Assembly (NCBI GenBank): GCA_021432635.1
Contig: MU270018.1
Coordinates: 317,579 to 381,578 of the forward strand
Direction: 5' to 3'
Length of the DNA stretch: 64,000 nt
DNA from: Thozetella sp. PMI_491
Taxonomy: Eukaryota; Ascomycota; Sordariomycetes; Chaetosphaeriales; Chaetosphaeriaceae
In this document: one piece after another, positions 58,708 through 64,000 of the stretch
Position numbering within the stretch: position 1 is the stretch's first letter
Layout: every line of letters begins with the position of its first letter
The notes under the pieces: model-generated
What the model was told of the DNA's origin: nothing
Database searches by the model: none
Seen by the model: only the letters and a program-made list of their open reading frames with translations
Made by a program: the position numbers and the translations under genes

Positions 58708-59494
58708 ATTGGCGACGATTTCCCTCTTCCCAAGCCGAAGCTGGGAAGCTCAGCGGCGGCGGGGCGGCGGCGTCGGCGGAGCTTGCGTTCTCTCTCGTAT
58801 GCTCGAGGGAGCAGCAGATCAGAGAGGCAAGGCAGAAAGGCAGCCGTGCGCAGGGCAGATCGCGATATATCGGTACCCCGCGCGGTGTAGCTGTTGGGGG
58901 GGACTGCCGCGCATGAGCTGGGGCGGTGGATGGTGGATGCACACTACCTATGTATGGAAGTGGGAGTGAAGCTTTGAAATTTTTGGCAGCCTCCAGCCTC
59001 CAAACGGGCTGGGCCGGACGGACCATAGCTTTGCTGCACGTCAGAGGCGGCGTTTTTTGTTTTTGGCGACTGGAGCCCCTTGTTGGAGGGCGCGTTCGGT
59101 GGGGTTACAGGCCTGCCTAGCCAATCATGCAGCCAAGGATCGATAAGTTGTCCCAGGGCCTTGGCTCTAGCTTTTGAGTGGCTTGCCGGGTCTTGCGGGT
59201 TTCGCACAGCCTCGCTTCCTCGCATCGGCGATTTCAGACCACAAAGTCCCATAAGCTGCGCAATCCTAAACGAGACAGCCAGTCGGCGTAGTGATAGCAT
59301 TAGGCATCACGAGACAGTTTTTTTTCTGGGCCATCTTCTTGACGCGATTTTCCTCCTTGCACTTCTCACGAAGCAGACGCTTGCCATTGCGCTTCCTCTT
59401 CCATCACCGCCAAGGCCTGACGCTCGCTGCAAACACACGCTGGAAGCACCGCTCCGGTCCGTTTACAGCTCCTGACGCCACCCACGTCGCCGCC
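58708..59494. promoter_or_regulatory. 787-bp divergent region between RPP1 and the zinc-ribbon gene
   Basis: Promoters for both genes. No element identified with confidence. Confidence 0.5.
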
Positions 59495-59948
59495 ATGTGT
59501 CTCATCTTCACCTGCGGCGAACACACCTTTCGCAAAGAGGTCGAGGGCTACGAGGGCATCGTGTGCCGCTGCCACAATTGCGGAAACTATAATGCCCATG
59601 TGATCAAATCGCACCCGTGGTTTACCTTTTGCTTTGTGGTAAGTTGCTCCTTTTCGACGCAAAACGTTCCCGCTCCCCCCCCCTGGCGGACTTGTGGAAA
59701 GGTGATGCCCACGGACACTTACACACAGCGCCTCCTAGCCGGTTATTCCCCTTTCCTTCCACGGACATGAGGATATCGTCTGCCAGATCTGCAACTTTGC
59801 GCAGCCGCTGGAATATAGGCAAGACATCCAAGGGATGAGGTACGGGGGCGGCGGGCAGGGCGTGCCACTGCAAGGCGGCCCGCCCCAAGGCTGGGCCCAA
59901 AACCAAAAGCCGCCTCCCGGTCAGCACGAGCCGATGAGGTACTCATAA
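59495..59948 (+). CDS. Small zinc-ribbon protein
   Basis: Exons 59495-59638 and 59739-59948 (117 aa); the 100-bp intron has donor GTAAGT and acceptor CTAG and joins as TFCFV|PVIPLSFHG. Four Cys pairs: CGEH, CRCHNC, and, after a short hydrophobic stretch (HPWFTFCFVPVIPL), CQICN. This is the fungal zinc-ribbon type with GNYNAHVIKSHPWFTFCF. The tail is Gly/Gln/Pro-rich. Function is unknown. The hydrophobic stretch may insert into or sit on a membrane (inference). Confidence 0.86.
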
Positions 59949-61061
59949 CCTCCTGCTGCGGCGCTGGAGCTCACTGGCCACTCGAAGAGCGTGAAAGATC
60001 TTGAACAATTGGGTATGATTCTGACCATGCGATCAACGGGAATGAGGGGATGAGAGCTTGACGACGTGTATGTAGTAACAGGGCTGCGGCCTACTAATGG
60101 CGTTGGGTCGGATGCGACGGTACGGTTTGCGGCGCGACTTTTTTTTTTTTTTTTAACTTTTTACTTTTGGGACTGCATCCCAAAGAGCGTTATCTTCTAC
60201 AAAGTAGCATTAGAGCGCTGAATCGCACGTTTGGGGGTTACAATAGTGTCGTCCCTTGCAATCCTCTCCAAGCCTTGAGACTGCTGATGGGAGGCCCCAA
60301 TACACCTCCACCTCGGTTGAACAGCAGCAGCACCTTTGGTGGGCCAAAGCAATGTCAGGTGTGGGGAGATGCTTGGCCCGGACATGGGATGGGTCATTCG
60401 ATTTTGATGGCTGCAGTCTTCAGTGGTGTTTGACTGACTGACTTGCAGGGGGCGCTCGACGGAAGGAGTCGCTGCCCCCCGCCCTTCCCCAAAATGAATG
60501 ACGTCGGCCACCGCAGCCAATACCGACCAAGGACCTCCTACCTTACTTTATAGTGGGCGTTCTGGTTTGTAGGTAGTTTGACCTCGCGCAACCAATGGCT
60601 AAGTCGTTGTGCACTTGACCTAATCAAGCAAGCAGACCCTCGGTCACCTCTTTGTTTACTGTAGAAGCACGGAGCACAACAGCTGTCATAGCTCACGGTA
60701 TTGTCGTGACTGACTTGGCTAGTATGCTTAGCCAAGTAGGTTTCAGTGGGGGGAGGATCTTGGGCATACGGAAATGCCTACCTTGCCGGAATATCGGACC
60801 ACGAATTTAGCATCAAGCTGAAAGACACGAGCAGTAGAATTTTTGCATAGATGTCGAACCGACTTGCGATTGTACAAAAAAATCTGCCTACAGGTGCAGT
60901 TGGATAGCAAATACGGCTTAGGATACAGTCTAACTATCTGGGACACATTGACTGGGTTCCCCCCCTTCCCCACACCCTCCCAAAGCCACTGAGCTAGGAA
61001 AAGCGACGAGTTGCTGCCCGTTCTTGCGCAGCAACCAAGAAACCGCAGCAAAGCTCCCACC
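59949..61061. other. 1.1 kb intergenic region with T16 run
   Basis: A T16 run lies at about 60139-60154, soon after the zinc-ribbon stop; it could be part of a termination region or just a homopolymer. The right half is the promoter of the DUF155 gene. No gene seen. Confidence 0.5.
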
Positions 61062-63052
61062 ATGTCGTCGTCAAAACGAGGCCCGTCGGTCCTGGTGAGC
61101 CAATTCCCCTTAGATCTCCATTGCTTGACGACACCGATTGTCTCACACAGGATTTTCTCCATCAGGTCACCGACTCGCGACAGCGGCCACCCGCACGCGG
61201 GTCGCCCCAGCGCCCTGGCCCGGCCGCCGGCGGCCCAGCACGGCTTCCGAGCATGCACTTCATGACCGTCGACAACGTCCTGCAGTACGCCTCCGAGATC
61301 CCTTCCGGCCAGCCTCGGGTGCCGCCCGGCCAGCGCCCCACGCGTGCTGCGGTCCGACGCCTCAGCCACGGCGGCATTCCGACCCTGGCCTCGGCCAAGA
61401 CAGGCCAGCAAAACGTGCCTTCCCGGACGACAAAGGTCAGCGAGAAGCTCGTGCTCCTGCCGGACACGGGCGACAACGACGATTCCCCGGACGATGACGA
61501 GATCGCCCGCCGCGCGGCCCTACTGCGGCACGACGACGAAGACCGGCCGCTAAAGGACGAGGAGCTTGACGTCCTGCGGAAGAGGGGTGGCATTCGGGGC
61601 AAGACGTATGCGGAGCGTCTGCCCAAGGGCCAGCGGCGCGACAGGCTGGCCCGGCTGACGGCCTACTGCACTGCTCAAGCCTGCAAGATAAAGGCTACCG
61701 CCGACTTTCTGCGCACCCGGCACGAAGCGAAGACCAAGCTCTACGACGATTGTCTCTATACCGTCTACCACCTGCCCCTGCTTGCCGGCAATGATGGCCA
61801 GAGGATCAGGAGCCGTCCTATTGTAAAGTCACCAGGTACCGGAAAGACCTTGCTAGACCTGGAGATTGAGCGAAGCGAACGTAGAGACGAGCATGAGGGA
61901 TACATGGACGACGATCCTTACGCGCCCGACAGCCCCCACAACGGCAATGGCACGATGCGCCACGAGGATGAAGACGATGACGATGAGAGAGGCGAGCACC
62001 ACTCGTCCATGAGCCCCATCGATAGGCACGCTCCGGACGCCAAGAACTTTGCTGAGATGTTTGTCTTTTCCTACGGCGTCGTGGTCTTCTGGAACTTCAC
62101 CGAGCACCAAGAGAAGGACATCCTAGCGGATCTAACCTTCGCCGAGAACGAGACGGGTACCTCGCTCGTCATGCGACCCCTTGACCAAGAGGACTACGAG
62201 ACGGAGGAGTTCCACTTTGAGTACAGCCCGGACGTAAAACGGCCCCGCGTCTTCAATGACATGATCACGCTGCTCCCGCGGTCGGACCACATGGTCAAGC
62301 TCACCATCAGCCATGCTATCGCGCAGAGCACCAAGTTGTGCTTTTTCGAGGAGCGCATGTCGGAGACCATGCTGGACGCCCAGCATGTGCCCAAGACGCT
62401 GGCCCTCACGGGCGAGCTCAATATGACGAGGACGGAGATTGTGAAGATTTTGGGCAGATTGTTCAAGAGCCGCGTGGATATCAACCTCTGTGGGTCGCTC
62501 TTCCTGGGACCGTGACGCCCCTGTAATCTTGGGTTCGAGAGACTAACCGCAAGTGTAGCATCTAACATACTCGATGTGCCCAACTTCTTCTGGGACTCGG
62601 AGCCTACGCTCCACCCACTCTACGTAGCCATACGAGAGTACCTCGAGATCGACCCGCGCATCAAGGTTCTGAACGAGCGGTGTCGCGTCTTCCTCGACTT
62701 GGCCGAGATCCTGTCCGACAGCGTCAACGACGCAAAGATGAGCGCCATCACATGGATTATTATTGTGCTGATCCTGGTGAGCATTATGATAACCGTCACC
62801 GAGGTCGCGTTACGATTCGGCATATTGGCAAAGGAGAAGGGGAAGGGCAGAGACAATTCTCTCAACAGCAGTAGCGGCGTGGAAGGCATCCTCAGCGGCG
62901 GAAGTAGCCCGATAGACCTACGGAGCCTAGGCCAGGCCTCGGGCCAAATCACGCTCGACGACTTGCGTCTCTTCGCAGCGGCATTGAATGAACGAGAAAG
63001 AGCGGCCGTGTGCGGCGCCGACTACGTAGGCCGGACGTTTGGGGGCGTGTAA
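61062..63052 (+). CDS. RMD1: DUF155 (RMD1/RMND1-type) protein with C-terminal membrane helix
   Basis: Exons 61062-61094, 61151-62489 and 62559-63052 (621 aa). Exon 1 is 33 nt (MSSSKRGPSVL); an alternative acceptor 15 nt downstream is also in frame. Residues 12-125 are low-complexity. The domain runs from RLPKGQRRDRLARLTAYCTAQACKI to VPNFFWDSEPTLHPLY. It contains MFVFSYGVVVFWNFTEHQEKDIL and EEFHFEYSPDVKRPRVFNDMITLL, the DUF155 core, then ERCRVFLDLAEIL. One hydrophobic helix at about 521-543 is followed by a cytoplasmic-looking tail. Yeast Rmd1 and human mitochondrial RMND1 belong here; the fungal role is linked to sporulation or mitochondria but not defined. Confidence 0.9.
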
Positions 63053-63795
63053 GCAAGCGAGTGTGCAAATATGGCCGACGAGACGGCAAGCAAGAGCTGG
63101 AGAAGGCGAGGAGGCGGTGGTCTCCTTACAGTGCATAGCGCGGCGTTGGTCAACATTTTGCTTTACTTCTAGGATTCTCGGATGCAAGGCGGTGGCTATG
63201 TTATTCCTTTTGTCAAATTAAAAAGAATTACCCAGTACAAACGTGGTCGATCAAGGGCGAGGCTCTACTGGCGGCGGCATACGAACACTGGGAAACAGGG
63301 GCATAGGAGGGGGATAACGAGACTGTTTTGATTGGGGTTGAAGAGACGATAAGTCCACTGGTTAATTATCGCTGCTTGTGCTATAGGAGCAGCCTCGAGG
63401 CAGAGGCCATTATATTATATTACTCATATGAGCTGCATTTTCACGGCCATCAGAGGAAATTTGAATATTGTTTGGAACGGCTCTTGGCTTATATTCAATG
63501 GTGAACAACTCCACGCGCTATGCTGACTCCCAAAGCCAGCCAGGGCTTCCAAGCAACTGACTGTCTCTGGAAAGGAACAGGCCAGTTTCCTTCGCCTGTG
63601 CAGTACAGGGCGATGTAGGCCAAGGTATATATCTGCAGAAAAAAAGCATATACCTCTTATTGTACATACAAGAACTCCATGCGGGTGTGTCGGGTCTCCC
63701 GCCCTTTTCGTCCCAACGCCAGTGCTTCGCGATCAACAGGAAAAAGAATATATGTAGACGATAAGGGAATATGGCTGCTAGGAGTGCGCATGAGC
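63053..63795. other. 743-bp convergent intergenic region
   Basis: 3' ends of the DUF155 gene and the right-edge gene. AT-richer patches at 63390-63480. Nothing else seen. Confidence 0.5.
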
Positions 63796-64000
63796 CTAGA
63801 CAGCCTGCTCTGGGGCGTCCAGGTTGGACAAGGGAACGTAGCCGCCCTCCTCCTTTTTGCGGAAGAGGCTCCTGCGGCCCAAGAGGCCACCAAAGAACTC
63901 CTGGATACGCATCGCCACGCCGTCCAGGCCCCAACCGCGGCCGCGACGCTTGACCGCGCCCGAGTGCTCGTAGATGGCGTCGTCCATCCACCGGGGTCGG
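63796..64000 (-). CDS. 3' end of an unidentified gene leaving the right edge
   Basis: The minus-strand frame is open from 64000 down to a stop at 63796-63798 and encodes the last 67 residues. They contain RWMDDAIYEHSG, a basic KRRGRGWG stretch, an amphipathic IQEFFGGLLGRR segment, and the end SNLDAPEQAV. I do not recognise the family. The basic/amphipathic tail after a cut-off N-terminal part could belong to a membrane protein, but this cannot be judged here. Confidence 0.55.
   Translation of the reverse strand, partial: RPRWMDDAIYEHSGAVKRRGRGWGLDGVAMRIQEFFGGLLGRRSLFRKKEEGGYVPLSNLDAPEQAV

Noticed and set aside
60139-60154. T16 run as a polymerase III terminator
   Set aside because: No pol III gene upstream; homopolymer only.
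62530-62536. tRNA B-box-like ggttcga in the DUF155 intron
   Set aside because: No A box or acceptor stem around it; no tRNA gene could be supported anywhere.

Overview
The window is nuclear DNA from a filamentous ascomycete, most likely a Sordariomycete and probably Sordariales (an inference from gene content, protein wording and style). The signs are short introns of about 50-170 bp with GTRNGT-type donors and CTAAC/CTGAC branch points, GC-rich genes on both strands, and Pezizomycotina families (class II DAHP synthase, fungal RIC8, a DUF7730/2EXR-like protein, GFA, DUF1295). I support 25 protein-coding genes, two of them cut by the window edges. I saw no rRNA, tRNA, CRISPR array or intact mobile element. 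Exon boundaries below were worked out by hand from reading-frame phase, splice signals and family continuity.

Left part (1-13.5 kb): a truncated PA-TM-RING ubiquitin ligase gene (minus), a 3 kb gene-free stretch, a TMCO4/Mil1-type lipase-like membrane protein (plus), the ribosome-biogenesis factor NOC2 (minus), ESCRT-I VPS28 (plus) and the ERMES subunit MDM12 (minus). NOC2/VPS28 share a 348 bp divergent promoter. VPS28 and MDM12 converge with only 60 bp between stop codons.

Middle part (13.5-43 kb): a 1190-residue disordered protein with one microcephalin-like BRCT domain, CDK-type SPAKR repeats and two KEN boxes; an uncharacterised secreted protein; HYPK diverging from class II DAHP synthase; glucose-6-phosphate 1-epimerase; RIF1 (1769 aa) with SILK and RVxF PP1-docking motifs; RIC8; a chromodomain/AT-hook protein; MPDU1; choline sulfatase; and MED8. 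Much of it is housekeeping: membrane contact, N-glycan precursor supply, aromatic amino acids, transcription and chromatin.

Gene-poor accessory part (43-51 kb): only two single-exon genes, a DUF7730/2EXR-like protein and a membrane acyltransferase (AT3), separated by about 2.5 kb with coding-like fragments that I cannot assign.

Right part (51-64 kb): a five-exon GFA/CENP-V-type zinc protein, a DUF1295 steroid-reductase-like membrane enzyme, a secreted Ala/Thr-rich wall-type protein behind a 2.5 kb upstream region, RNase P subunit p30, a small zinc-ribbon protein, a DUF155 (RMD1-type) protein, and the 3' end of an unidentified gene leaving the right edge. No obvious multi-gene novel system stands out. 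The best leads are the BRCT/KEN-box protein, the unassigned 46-48 kb block, the telobox and the intergenic palindromes.
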